From Methylobacillus flagellatus KT (GTDB lineage: Bacteria > Pseudomonadota > Gammaproteobacteria > Burkholderiales > Methylophilaceae): a stretch of 64,000 nucleotides of DNA. Made by a program: the position numbers and the translations under genes. The DNA lies in assembly GCF_000013705.1 (NCBI RefSeq), contig NC_007947.1, positions 2,907,518-2,971,517 of the forward strand. The letters are read 5' to 3'. The notes below the pieces were generated by a model. That model was given only the letters and a program-made list of their open reading frames with translations. It did no database searches and was not told where the DNA came from. Below, in pieces: positions 9,366-16,286 of this stretch (the first letter of the stretch is position 1; every line of letters begins with the position of its first letter).

Positions 9366-9923
9366 CTAGACCTCAACCTTGATACCGAGGAACTTGGCTC
9401 GTATCGCTGCCCAGGTGTCGTCTGACATACCAGCATCCTTGGCAATAGACTCAGCTTCATTACTGGCTGCATTGAGTTTGGCTGCTATTTTTGCGCGTAC
9501 CTCGACTGCCCATTTCTTTTGGTTTACGCTGGCGCGGGATGCCAGCGCGATGGACTTGGCAGCGGATGCCAGTATCTTCATGCGCTTTTCCGGCTCAGAC
9601 TCAACGGCTTCCTGCAGATTGAGGATGGCGTCAAACATCTCGGTTTGAACCAGTGCCATGATGGCTTCAGATCGAGCATCACCTTCATCAGGAGATGCAT
9701 TCACGATGGCTTCAGCGGCTTCTGTGCTGGCCTTGATCGCGGCCAGGCGGTTCTCCAGCTTCTGGCCATAGCGATGCACTGAGCTTTTACTAATGGCATA
9801 GCCACGCTCTTTCAGCGCGGCCGCAATCTCCATGTAACCGCTAAAATTGTTCTCGGCCAGCGTCTGGTCCAGCCATTTCCGGACCTCGGCTGGCAACCCT
9901 TGCACTTCGGAGCGTTTAGCCAT
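9366..9923 (-). CDS. Mu gp27-like protein (DUF3486), probable small terminase
   Basis: A 185-residue helical protein beginning MAKRSEVQGLPAEVRKWLD, the characteristic start of Mu gp27/DUF3486 proteins. An early helix-turn-helix (residues 25-50, FSGYMEIAAALKERGYAISKSSVHRYG) suits DNA recognition of the pac site; a long acidic helical tail follows. A longer open frame extends upstream, but it would overlap the preceding gene almost wholly and lacks family similarity, so the ATG at 9921-9923 is taken. Stop is 2 bp from the terminase start. Confidence 0.88.
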   Translation of the reverse strand: MAKRSEVQGLPAEVRKWLDQTLAENNFSGYMEIAAALKERGYAISKSSVHRYGQKLENRLAAIKASTEAAEAIVNASPDEGDARSEAIMALVQTEMFDAILNLQEAVESEPEKRMKILASAAKSIALASRASVNQKKWAVEVRAKIAAKLNAASNEAESIAKDAGMSDDTWAAIRAKFLGIKVEV

Positions 9924-10224
9924 TGTCCAGCTCATCAGGGGTAGGTTGACGCACGCCAGGGTAAGTGGCGCGGCCTGCGGCAATATCTGCACCGGGGCCA
10001 AGCAGCTGCACCGTGATAATCTGGCCGGTTTTTTCAGAGCGCACCAGGCCCTGGTCTTCCAGCCAGGCCACTTCGCCCTTGACCACATCGCCTGACACAG
10101 CCTGGCCAAAGCTCTCCAGAAATGCCTGCAGCAGAATCAAGGAAGCGCGATAGCTCTTGGATTCGTTGAGCGCACGCAGGATCAGGTAGCGCCTGTCTTC
10201 TTGTAGGATTTTCTTGAAACTCAC
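9916..10224 (-). CDS. Mu gp26-like winged-helix phage protein
   Basis: A 102-residue protein matching the small family found upstream of gp27 in Mu-like phages (MSFKKILQEDRRYLILRALNES...; DVVKGEVAWLEDQGLV). The helical pattern resembles an ArsR-like winged helix. Its precise role is unknown in the family; position suggests packaging or late gene function. It overlaps both neighbours (8 bp with gp27, 4 bp with gp25-like), showing tight translational coupling. Confidence 0.8.
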   Translation of the reverse strand: MSFKKILQEDRRYLILRALNESKSYRASLILLQAFLESFGQAVSGDVVKGEVAWLEDQGLVRSEKTGQIITVQLLGPGADIAAGRATYPGVRQPTPDELDNG

Positions 10225-10556
10225 GATTTATCCTTCTGCAACAGATGCTGATGAATCAACCGCACGCCATGGTTCATTTGCTTGAACTCCCCCTCAACCC
10301 GGCTGACACAGCTATTCAGCTCGTTGACCTTTTCATGGATCATGGCCATATCGTGATGCGTCGGTAGATGAGCCAGCTTGGTCTCAATGATTGACAACCT
10401 ATCAGCATGGGTGCCGATATCCTCGTGGATTGCGTCAATCCGCGCGCCTGTCACCTTGTCTTTATTGGCCAGCCTGGCCCAAACAAAGGCAATCGCAGAC
10501 AACACGCCTGTCGCAATCTTCCAGCTCCAATCAGCAATCACGTCTAGCGATGGCAT
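10221..10556 (-). CDS. Mu gp25-like protein (DUF2730)
   Basis: A 111-residue protein with one N-terminal membrane segment (WKIATGVLSAIAFVWARLA, residues 12-30) followed by a coiled-coil (residues 35-105). This layout is that of Mu gp25/DUF2730 proteins, whose function is not established. The gene overlaps the preceding zinc-finger gene by 13 bp and the following gene by 4 bp. Confidence 0.82.
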   Translation of the reverse strand: MPSLDVIADWSWKIATGVLSAIAFVWARLANKDKVTGARIDAIHEDIGTHADRLSIIETKLAHLPTHHDMAMIHEKVNELNSCVSRVEGEFKQMNHGVRLIHQHLLQKDKS

Positions 10557-10762
10557 CGGTTAAAATCCCTTTCATATCGTTCCTGGCAAAAGATGCAGCG
10601 CTTCACGCCCTTGATCGCCCGCCGTTCTTTTTCAATTTCCTCGCCGCAATCCTTGCAGTGCGAATACCCAGGGCCACTGCGCAACGCTTGCAGCTGCTTT
10701 TCCGCAATCCCGGCTTCTCGCTCACGCAGCTCCATTTCCTGCGCCCAGTCTTCCGGCCTCAT
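10544..10762 (-). CDS. TraR/DksA-type C4 zinc-finger protein
   Basis: A 72-residue protein with a coiled N-terminus (MELREREAGIAEKQLQAL) and a four-cysteine finger, C-x2-C then C-x2-C (YSHCKDCGEEIEKERR ... RCIFCQE). Phage and plasmid TraR-like proteins bind RNA polymerase in the secondary channel and mimic DksA/ppGpp effects. Mu-like phages commonly carry one here (gp24 position). It overlaps Rz by 4 bp. Confidence 0.85.
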   Translation of the reverse strand: MRPEDWAQEMELREREAGIAEKQLQALRSGPGYSHCKDCGEEIEKERRAIKGVKRCIFCQERYERDFNRCHR

Positions 10763-11292
10763 TGCTGCACCTGCCGATCCGCCCGCAACAATGCCTGGCA
10801 GCTGGTCAATTGCTCGACGACTTCGTCGGCTTCTGAGGCGAGTCCGACAAGAAATTCAGCAGCCTCTGCAGAAAGTTCGGCTCGCGCGCCACCATCACGT
10901 CCGGCGGCGCTGGCGAAAGCCTCGGCGGGGATACCACTACAGGCTGCGCTGGTACTGGCAGGGGTGACCGGGATGCGCAGGCGCACAGCGCCAGCACGCA
11001 GATCAGCAATAACGCTGTCCTTCTGGGATTTGACATGGTGGAGTTGCTCCTGGAACTGGCGAGAGATAGTGGCGACAGCCTCAGCGTGCTGGCGCTCCTG
11101 CACGCGGGCCTGGGTATTGAGCTCGGCGATTTCCGCGTTGGCTGCCCGCAGCGCGGCATTGTCGCGGGCAACCCAGCGGGCCTTCTCGGCTGCCTCGCCC
11201 AGGCTGAATTGATGCTGGCCATAGAGGTGCAGACCGGCCAGCAACAAGGCCGTCAGTACCAGGCCGACCATGGCAAACAGCCGGTTATCCAT
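10759..11292 (-). CDS. Rz-like inner-membrane spanin
   Basis: A 177-residue i-spanin. It starts with a single N-terminal membrane anchor (LFAMVGLVLTALLLAGLHLYG) followed by a periplasmic coiled coil (residues 30-100, RDNAALRAANAEIAELNTQ ... QERQHAEAVATIS), as in phage Rz proteins. With Rz1 it fuses inner and outer membrane in the last step of lysis. The frame is open 22 codons further upstream, but the ATG at 11290-11292 lies next to the holin stop and directly precedes the membrane segment. The C-terminal half is Ala-rich because this DNA also encodes Rz1. Confidence 0.82.
   Translation of the reverse strand: MDNRLFAMVGLVLTALLLAGLHLYGQHQFSLGEAAEKARWVARDNAALRAANAEIAELNTQARVQERQHAEAVATISRQFQEQLHHVKSQKDSVIADLRAGAVRLRIPVTPASTSAACSGIPAEAFASAAGRDGGARAELSAEAAEFLVGLASEADEVVEQLTSCQALLRADRQVQQ
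10806..11036 (-). CDS. Rz1-like outer-membrane spanin lipoprotein, nested inside Rz
   Basis: A 76-residue lipoprotein encoded wholly within Rz in another frame. It has a short basic start (MSNPRRT), a hydrophobic stretch LLLICVLALCAC with a lipobox ending at the second Cys (around residue 20), and then a Pro-rich segment (PLPVPAQPVVVSPPRLSPAPPD), all hallmarks of Rz1 o-spanins. The longer open frame upstream shows no such features and was trimmed. Full nesting in Rz is a known arrangement in lambda-like lysis cassettes. Confidence 0.82.
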   Translation of the reverse strand: MSNPRRTALLLICVLALCACASRSPLPVPAQPVVVSPPRLSPAPPDVMVAREPNFLQRLLNFLSDSPQKPTKSSSN

Positions 11293-11539
11293 GACGGCCG
11301 CCTTGCCCACGGCCGCCGTAACGCAGACTGATAAAATCGCCAACAGCAGATTGGGCACCTACGATGGCCAGGTAAATCAGCCATTTTTCCGAGCTGACCT
11401 CACCTAACGTCGCGGTCTCCGCCAAGAAGCTGTAGCTGACCACCAGATTGACAATATTCATCCAGACCTTGGCAGGCGATAAAACACCCGTTGCCGGGTC
11501 GCAAATCAGCGGGGAGAGATGCTTCAGCCAGGCTTTCAA
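11285..11539 (-). CDS. putative holin
   Basis: An 84-residue protein with two likely membrane segments, about residues 27-42 (MNIVNLVVSYSFLAE) and 52-70 (KWLIYLAIVGAQSAVGDF), and a basic C-terminus (RYGGRGQGGRHG). It lies between the amidase and the Rz gene, where holins are found. Holins time lysis by permeabilising the inner membrane to the amidase. The family is not recognised with certainty; it could also be a pinholin or an accessory lysis membrane protein. Confidence 0.7.
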   Translation of the reverse strand: MKAWLKHLSPLICDPATGVLSPAKVWMNIVNLVVSYSFLAETATLGEVSSEKWLIYLAIVGAQSAVGDFISLRYGGRGQGGRHG

Positions 11540-12090
11540 TTGGCGGACTCCTCAAAGATATGGCCGTCCAATGGCTTCATGTCGCCTCGTAGCCAATCAG
11601 CCACCGTGAAGCCTGGGCAAATCTTGGTCCATTCCCAGGGCTCGATAATCCCGTTGCCGTTCTGGTCCGGGCTGTAATCGCGGTGGCCAAGCACGCGCGC
11701 ACGTGGATATAGCCGCTGCAACAGCTTCACCAGCTCTGCCAACGTGGCCCATTGCAAGCGGGTGAACTTGTCCGTCCCAATCAGGCAGATGCCGATACTG
11801 CGGCCATTTTGCCCAGCCACATGCGCACCAATCTCCCACTCAGCCCGTCCGGATGCAGATGCGCCGTTGGTATAAATCACATAGTGGTAGCCTATGCTGG
11901 AGAGCTGCGGGTTATGGCGTTTGCGAGCTTCTGCAGAGCGCTTGAACCCGCGCTTGCGATGCCAGTCGTCAATCAAGGCGACGGGGGGAATGCTTGCACC
12001 GCCATTCGGGTGCGGACGAAACAGGCTGTCACCGTTTTTGGTGGCAGCGCAGTGGATGATGATGTCGGTGATTAGGCGGCTTGTAGTCAT
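11536..12090 (-). CDS. endolysin, N-acetylmuramoyl-L-alanine amidase (Amidase_2, T7 lysozyme type)
   Basis: A 184-residue peptidoglycan amidase. Zinc ligands expected for the family are visible: His13 in IIIHCAAT, His136 in VLGHRDYSPD, and Cys158 in TKICPGF. YHYVIYTNG and GRSIGICLIG are the usual core strands. A calcium-like DQNGNGIIEPWEW loop follows the second His. No signal peptide is seen, so it should depend on the holin for access to the wall. First gene of the lysis cassette; overlaps holin by 4 bp. Confidence 0.92.
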   Translation of the reverse strand: MTTSRLITDIIIHCAATKNGDSLFRPHPNGGASIPPVALIDDWHRKRGFKRSAEARKRHNPQLSSIGYHYVIYTNGASASGRAEWEIGAHVAGQNGRSIGICLIGTDKFTRLQWATLAELVKLLQRLYPRARVLGHRDYSPDQNGNGIIEPWEWTKICPGFTVADWLRGDMKPLDGHIFEESAN

Positions 12091-12107
12091 GCCGCCATGG
12101 TAGGGAT

Positions 12108-12125
12108 AGGACTCTTGCGAGTCCT
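12108..12125. terminator. perfect hairpin between accessory cassette and lysis cassette
   Basis: AGGACTC-TTGC-GAGTCCT is a perfect 7-bp stem with a 4-base loop, lying between the end of the SLATT-like gene and the endolysin start. No T run follows in the leftward sense; on the plus strand it is followed by TTTAAT. It may be a weak terminator or an mRNA processing/stability element separating the two cassettes. Confidence 0.4.
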
Positions 12126-12142
12126 TTAATACAAATTAAAAC

Positions 12143-12703
12143 CTATTGATCTTCTTCTTTTGGAAACTTCTTAACTTTATTGCAAATATCATGAAAGTGG
12201 CTGATGTTCTTAAAGAGTAGATAGTGACAAGGGATGTCAAATCTTTCACTTTGACTCAACCCTTCTGCAAATGTTAGCTCATTGTGACAGAGCAAATCTA
12301 AAGCTCTGTAAATGGGTGGTTCATCTTGTTCAATTTTCAATCGATCTAGGCAGAACTCATTCCATGCCGACTCATCATCAAGCTTACTGAGCATTTTGCT
12401 TTCCAGGTCAATCCAACGGCCTTTCAGATCAAGGTGTATTTTTTCCTTCTCCGAAAATCGAAACGCTAAGTCAAAAATGACTAGGAGAGCAGTACCCAGA
12501 CTTATAACCTTTAGCCACCAAGACACCTCACCAGGCTTCGCAAAGTCAAAAACAACAGACCCCGCCATCATGATTGTCAGCACAGAGGTGAATTGATGCA
12601 GCCTTAGAAAGAAGCTGCGCCTTTTATCGTGATAGCGTATTGATCGACGAACATCAAAAAGCAAACCCCACTGCTCAGAGGAAAGTTTTTCCGTGTTAAT
12701 CAT
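12143..12703 (-). CDS. two-helix membrane protein, SLATT-like
   Basis: A 186-residue protein with a charged N-terminus (LLFDVRRSIRYHDKRRSFFLRLH) followed by two membrane helices at about residues 38-54 and 63-81, then a soluble helical C-terminus. The arginine-rich R-x-IRYHxxRRxFF lead before two helices resembles SLATT proteins, membrane effectors predicted in bacterial nucleotide-signalling immunity. No nucleotide cyclase or SLOG gene is adjacent, so it would act alone or as a superinfection-exclusion factor. Codon use is AT-richer than the phage structural genes. Its start overlaps the stop of the 60-residue gene (ATGA). The SLATT assignment is by eye. Confidence 0.55.
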   Translation of the reverse strand: MINTEKLSSEQWGLLFDVRRSIRYHDKRRSFFLRLHQFTSVLTIMMAGSVVFDFAKPGEVSWWLKVISLGTALLVIFDLAFRFSEKEKIHLDLKGRWIDLESKMLSKLDDESAWNEFCLDRLKIEQDEPPIYRALDLLCHNELTFAEGLSQSERFDIPCHYLLFKNISHFHDICNKVKKFPKEEDQ

Positions 12704-12882
12704 TTTTTAGGTTTGTTGCCGCGATCAGGAGGGGAGGCTGTGTTAGACACTACATTGCCTTTTTTCTCCATGCCGGTACCACTATTGTTATTAACCCTGG
12801 TATTGCTTTCATTAATACTTCTTCTACTATCCTGTGCAGGTACGGAAGGTTTTCTATTTGTGTTTTTCGGATCTTGCGCCAT
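12700..12882 (-). CDS. small hydrophilic, probably disordered protein
   Basis: A 60-residue protein rich in Asn, Ser, Lys and Pro (KNTNRKPSVPAQDSRRS, SNTRVNNNSGTG), without hydrophobic core. The stop overlaps the start of the two-helix membrane protein, so the two are probably made together. A plausible ribosome-binding site (GGGGAA) precedes the ATG. Function unknown; it might be a partner of the membrane protein. Confidence 0.5.
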   Translation of the reverse strand: MAQDPKNTNRKPSVPAQDSRRSINESNTRVNNNSGTGMEKKGNVVSNTASPPDRGNKPKK

Positions 12883-12959
12883 ATGGTATTCCCCTTAAAA
12901 TTTCAATTATAACAACTACCTAAAGATAAGCGGTGGAAGTCAAAATTTCTTTTGTTTAG

Positions 12960-13280
12960 TTATTTCTTATAAGCCTTAAGCTGATAATACAAATCATGCT
13001 GCTCTGTCCATGTTGGCTTTACAATCGCTTCTCTGGATACAATCACATAATTGTCTGTACGATAGCCATTGTCAGTCAGCTCCATCTCCAACCATCTAAT
13101 TCGCCGTTTCTCAGCATCTGGCGAATTCAAAGGATAATTAGGCGCTGTTGGAACCCGGTAAGTCAATATCCTGTAGCCATCTCTAGCTTCACCCGGAATC
13201 AACTTCCCGATGTGCCGATCCATATCTGTAGCGCAACCAATTACCAACAGCGCAAAAAAAGCCAATGTCAGACGTCTCAT
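12960..13280 (-). CDS. predicted lipoprotein of the accessory cassette
   Basis: A 106-residue protein with a lipoprotein signal peptide: basic MRR, hydrophobic LTLAFFALLVIG, and lipobox Cys at residue 16 followed by Ala-Thr-Asp. Asp at +3 rather than +2 gives no clear inner-membrane retention signal. The mature part is hydrophilic with several Tyr/Arg. It lies 2 bp from the stop of the 295-residue gene, so they form a unit. Lysogenic-conversion lipoproteins often block superinfection; that is an inference from position only. Confidence 0.7.
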   Translation of the reverse strand: MRRLTLAFFALLVIGCATDMDRHIGKLIPGEARDGYRILTYRVPTAPNYPLNSPDAEKRRIRWLEMELTDNGYRTDNYVIVSREAIVKPTWTEQHDLYYQLKAYKK

Positions 13281-13282
13281 GA

Positions 13283-14170
13283 TTATAAAAAGCCTTCCAG
13301 TGCTTTAGGCATATTTTCAATTTCATCATTTTGTTGACCGGTCTCAATCGCCTCAATCTTGGCCTGCAACCACTCAATCACTTCCTTCTGATCAATATCG
13401 TCAATATTGTCATGAGTGGCGGCATACAAAGCCTCCTTGTAGTACTCAAGCGCCTTTTTCTTGTTGTCCTTGAACTCAAAACGATGGGCTTTCTCAATAT
13501 GCGCATCTATTTCCACCTGGGCGATGTAATGCGTAATAGCAGCCCTTAAGCGCTCATGCTCTGCCGGATCAATAGCTTCAACTGAGGTCGGCTCATTTAA
13601 TAACTGCAAGGCTTCAGTAGCATAACGCTGTCTGGTTTTGAAAGTCGCGGCTCTGGCTGCTTTGTTGGATATTTCCTTTACCCTGCCTAGGACATACCTG
13701 TTCTTAGCCTTGATGCGGATTTCAGGCATCTGAAGTTTAATGGAGCGGACAAACTCGCTGCCTGGAGCGTATCCCTCCAGTTCATGCAAGAAACCTTCAA
13801 TACGACTGAATATGTAGTTATAGGTCCAGATCTCCGATGTTGGCTCATCCAGCTTTTCCAGCTCCTGCTTAATTTCAGCCTCACATGCTCTTGCCCTAAT
13901 GACCTCCCAAGGTTCAACAACCGCAGGTCTTATCTGGGACTCAAACTTTAGCTCGACCCTTGGCTCAGAACGGCGTGCAATAACTCCATTAACTTTCAGC
14001 TCTCTCAGCTCAATTTGAGTAGTCGCTAGCAGTTTTCTGACTCTATCAAGCTCTACTTCAGTTTTTAACACTGTCTCTTTTGTTACTTTTAGCCTAGTCC
14101 AGAATACATAGGAAAAAATCAATGTAATGAAAAAAAGTCCGGCAAATATTTGCCCTAAAACTTCGTACAT
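13283..14170 (-). CDS. membrane-anchored coiled-coil/TPR-like protein
   Basis: A 295-residue protein with an N-terminal membrane helix (residues 5-24, LGQIFAGLFFITLIFSYVFW), a coiled coil (30-60) and a mostly helical C-terminal half. Residues about 225-275 (EKAHRFEFKDNKKKALEYYKEALYAAT) have the spacing of a TPR-like helix pair. It is the first gene left of the repressor. Relatively AT-rich compared with head genes. No family recognised; position and composition point to a lysogenic-conversion or anti-phage gene expressed from the prophage. Confidence 0.65.
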   Translation of the reverse strand: MYEVLGQIFAGLFFITLIFSYVFWTRLKVTKETVLKTEVELDRVRKLLATTQIELRELKVNGVIARRSEPRVELKFESQIRPAVVEPWEVIRARACEAEIKQELEKLDEPTSEIWTYNYIFSRIEGFLHELEGYAPGSEFVRSIKLQMPEIRIKAKNRYVLGRVKEISNKAARAATFKTRQRYATEALQLLNEPTSVEAIDPAEHERLRAAITHYIAQVEIDAHIEKAHRFEFKDNKKKALEYYKEALYAATHDNIDDIDQKEVIEWLQAKIEAIETGQQNDEIENMPKALEGFL

Positions 14171-14213
14171 GCTTATCCCCTTAAGACACTGTGCTTATCG
14201 CACCGCTTAAAAA

Positions 14214-14564
14214 CTATCCCGCCTTTTTATGTTTGCCTGCCACAGGCGCAAACGCGCCAAGCGTTGTCTTGACTCCCGCCTGAACTTGCTCGGGTGCAGC
14301 GTGGAAGTTTTCCAGCAAAACGCGATCTCCCTTTGAAAGAGCTGATTCAGCAGGTGCTGCTGAATTGCGTTGACCTGTAAGTATGTAAAGCACGTCTGCA
14401 CCTAAAGAGGCAATTGCAGCTAAATATTCGCCATCTGGCACACGTTTGCCAGCCTCGTAGTTCTGCTGAGAGCGAAGCGACACACCTAACTGATCTGCCA
14501 ATGCTTGCTGGCTCAGCCCTAAAGCTTCCCGCTCTGTTTTAAGACGCTCATGAATCAAACGCAC
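14214..14564 (-). CDS. XRE/HTH phage repressor
   Basis: A 116-residue protein with a helix-turn-helix at residues 5-60 (LKTEREALGLSQQALADQLGVSLRSQQNYEAGKRVPDGEYLAAI), the HTH_3 pattern of cI-like repressors, and a short C-terminal part (LYILTGQRNS ... ALSKGDRVLLENFHAAP) that often continues this class. It is divergent from the Ner/Cro-like gene, with a perfect operator-like palindrome in between. No protease-type (LexA/CI) C-terminal domain is present, so it is probably not induced by RecA cleavage. Confidence 0.85.
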   Translation of the reverse strand: MRLIHERLKTEREALGLSQQALADQLGVSLRSQQNYEAGKRVPDGEYLAAIASLGADVLYILTGQRNSAAPAESALSKGDRVLLENFHAAPEQVQAGVKTTLGAFAPVAGKHKKAG

Positions 14565-14583
14565 ACCCGTTCGTATAAATATC

Positions 14584-14611
14584 TTGCATTACGCACAAAT
14601 GTGCGTAATAA
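14584..14611 (+). promoter_or_regulatory. early promoter overlapped by a perfect operator palindrome
   Basis: TTGCAT (14584-14589) and TAATAA (14606-14611) are separated by 16 bp and read toward the early genes. A perfect inverted repeat with 10-base arms (arm ATTACGCACA) and a 2-base centre spans 14588-14609, so it covers the promoter spacer. It is the obvious binding site for the repressor and/or the Ner/Cro-like protein. Leftward repressor transcription probably starts in the same interval. Confidence 0.7.
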
Positions 14612-14687
14612 TTCACACATAAATGTTGGCTAATTCCCATGCAAAAAGAGTCGCCAACACCCCAAAATCAAACGGAGATCACCAAAA

Positions 14688-14879
14688 ATGACCGTCCAAC
14701 GCTTCAAATCCTGGCTGCGCAGCCAGGGTAAAACTATCCGTCAATGGTCGGAAGAAAATGGTTTTCCGCCATCTGCTGTTTACCGCGTCCTCAACGGCGT
14801 AGACAAAGCCAATTTTGGCCGCGCACACGAAATTGCCGTCAAGGCAGGCATAAAACAGCCGGAGAAAATAGCAGCATGA
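14688..14879 (+). CDS. Ner/Cro-like small DNA-binding regulator
   Basis: A 63-residue protein (KSWLRSQGKTIRQWSEENGFPPSAVYRVLNGVDKANFGRAHEIAVKAGIK) of the helix-turn-helix type common as first early gene in Mu-like phages. By analogy to Ner it should turn down early and repressor transcription. It starts after GGAGATCACC at good ribosome-binding distance and couples to the next gene (ATGA). Confidence 0.8.
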   Translation: MTVQRFKSWLRSQGKTIRQWSEENGFPPSAVYRVLNGVDKANFGRAHEIAVKAGIKQPEKIAA

Positions 14880-15094
14880 AGTCTGAGAAGCTTTCTCCCA
14901 TCGTCAAAGAGGCGCTGATTGAGTACATGCGTCTAGGACTAACGCCGCAACTCGGCAACATCAATGACTTTCCCAAGGATGTAGAGTCCGAATTTGCAGG
15001 CATCCAAGTCTACTTTCCCAAATTCAAGGCGCGAGTAGAGATACGCGCCATCCTAGGCGATTACCCCTATACCGTATATGGAGCCATAGCATGA
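14876..15094 (+). CDS. small early phage protein
   Basis: A 72-residue protein starting at the ATG that overlaps the stop of the Ner-like gene (ATGA). The open frame is longer upstream, but those codons are the regulator gene in another frame. The sequence (KEALIEYMRLGLTPQLGNINDFPKDVESEFAGIQVYFPK) looks globular. No family recognised. Its own stop overlaps the next start. Confidence 0.6.
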   Translation: MKSEKLSPIVKEALIEYMRLGLTPQLGNINDFPKDVESEFAGIQVYFPKFKARVEIRAILGDYPYTVYGAIA

Positions 15095-15258
15095 TGACCA
15101 GGATTTCATTCCCATCCAATGAAGCTATTTTCGGCCCCGGCTTCAAGTACCCCGCTCAATCTGAACAGCAGCCCGCTGCATCGTCAACCGCGCCACAGGC
15201 AAATGATGATCAGCCTGTACATCCAGCGCAGCAGCAAGCTGCCGAAGGCGAGCTGTAA
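15091..15258 (+). CDS. small Pro/Gln/Ala-rich early protein
   Basis: A 55-residue frame that begins at the ATG overlapping the preceding stop. The first 20 residues (MMTRISFPSNEAIFGPGFKY) look ordered; the rest is Gln/Ala/Pro-rich and acidic, likely disordered. Its 3' half is opposed by a plausible minus-strand gene. Coupling to the upstream gene supports it; composition leaves doubt. Confidence 0.4.
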   Translation: MMTRISFPSNEAIFGPGFKYPAQSEQQPAASSTAPQANDDQPVHPAQQQAAEGEL

Positions 15259-15370
15259 AGTCATGACGCTCTATCACCCCCTCATGCGCGGCTTCATCAA
15301 TCAACAGCAACAGCGTGCGGCCAATGCCTTCAATGCGGCCTGCCAGTTCGTTCAAATGTACTGCATCCAT
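15143..15370 (-). CDS. possible minus-strand gene antisense to early transcript
   Basis: A 75-residue frame (MDAVHLNELAGRIEGIGRTLLLLIDEAAHEGVIERHDFTARLRQLA) with amphipathic helices and protein-like composition, preceded by GAAGGTAACGA as a possible ribosome-binding site. It opposes the 55-residue plus-strand gene and fills the otherwise empty 15259-15370 stretch. The plus strand there has no convincing frame. No family is known to me; if real, its transcript would be antisense to the early operon. Confidence 0.5.
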   Translation of the reverse strand: MDAVHLNELAGRIEGIGRTLLLLIDEAAHEGVIERHDFTARLRQLAAALDVQADHHLPVARLTMQRAAVQIERGT

Positions 15371-15468
15371 GTTCGTTACCTTCGTTTCAAAACATGGCTG
15401 CATTTTCATCAACTGCAATCCTTTTGCACAGTAGCAAAAAGTGATTTTGTTTGGAAGGGCAAATAATC

Positions 15469-15954
15469 ATGGCTTCCAAAATCCGCAAAAATTGGAAACG
15501 CATCCGCCCGAGCAGCTTGCCTCATGCAATGGAGCTATGCCTGGACCATGCCAGAGAGAAGCTGAACCGCTCAGTCGATAGCGTGGCCGACCTCATGGGC
15601 GTGACCAACAAGTGGAACCTGTACAAATGGGTTCAAGGCGGCAGCTTGCCCACGCGATTGATACCACCATTTGAGGCGGCATGCGGCATCAATTTCATCA
15701 GTATTTGGCTGGCGACTAGTGCCAATAAGCTGTTGATCGATATTCCAACTGGCAAACGCATTAGCCAGACCACCCTGGCGGAGCTGCAGCAGAACTTCAG
15801 CCAGGCATTCATGCACCTGTCCAATTTTTATGAACAGCAAACAGACCTGGAAGACACGCTGTTTGCCTTGCAGCTAACCATGGGCGACATCGGCTGGCAC
15901 CACGCCAATGTCAGCACCTATGCCCAGCCAGAACTAGATTTTTCAGAGGAATAA
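15469..15954 (+). CDS. early phage protein with HTH-like N-terminus
   Basis: A 161-residue protein beginning MASKIRKNWKRIRPSSLPHAMELCLDHA, with GGAAGGG nine bases upstream. Residues 30-75 (NRSVDSVADLMGVTNKWNLYKWVQGGSLPTRLIPPFEAACG) have the spacing of a Cro-like helix-turn-helix followed by further helices. A TTG-initiated longer form is possible but lacks a better ribosome site. It is probably a regulator of early expression; target unknown. Confidence 0.65.
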   Translation: MASKIRKNWKRIRPSSLPHAMELCLDHAREKLNRSVDSVADLMGVTNKWNLYKWVQGGSLPTRLIPPFEAACGINFISIWLATSANKLLIDIPTGKRISQTTLAELQQNFSQAFMHLSNFYEQQTDLEDTLFALQLTMGDIGWHHANVSTYAQPELDFSEE

Positions 15955-15957
15955 TCA

Positions 15958-16272
15958 ATGGCGGAGAAAAAATACAACAGCAGCAGTCAAGAGCGCGGCT
16001 ATCGGGTGTTGCTCCTGCTTGCAGGCCATGAGTTTGATGGCCTGGCGCCCGGCCAACTAGCCGAGGCACTGAAAACCAACCCCAGCAATATCACCCGCGA
16101 TCTGCGCGTGCTGCAAGAAGTAGGCCTGGCAGAACCATTGCCAACCGACCAGCGCCGCTGGCGACTAGGGCCAAAGCTGATTCAGGTAGCCACCCAGTTC
16201 CAGCAAAGCCTGACAGAAATCAAACGACGCGCTGATGAAGTACAGCAGCGCTACACCCGCACCCCTAGCTAA
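15958..16272 (+). CDS. IclR-type winged-helix protein
   Basis: A 104-residue protein composed of a single winged helix-turn-helix (residues 12-75: GYRVLLLLAGHEFDGLAPGQLAEALKTNPSNITRDLRVLQEVGLAEPLP ... RRWRLGPKLIQVA) as in the DNA-binding part of IclR regulators, without the effector domain. It follows the previous gene by 3 bp. Similar stand-alone winged helices occur in the early operons of Mu-like phages. Confidence 0.75.
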   Translation: MAEKKYNSSSQERGYRVLLLLAGHEFDGLAPGQLAEALKTNPSNITRDLRVLQEVGLAEPLPTDQRRWRLGPKLIQVATQFQQSLTEIKRRADEVQQRYTRTPS

Positions 16273-16286
16273 TAGTGAGATTGAAC

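Noticed and set aside
9924..10109. N-terminal extension of the gp27-like gene
   Set aside because: The extension overlaps the gp26-like gene entirely and is unlike DUF3486 proteins; the internal ATG gives the family start.
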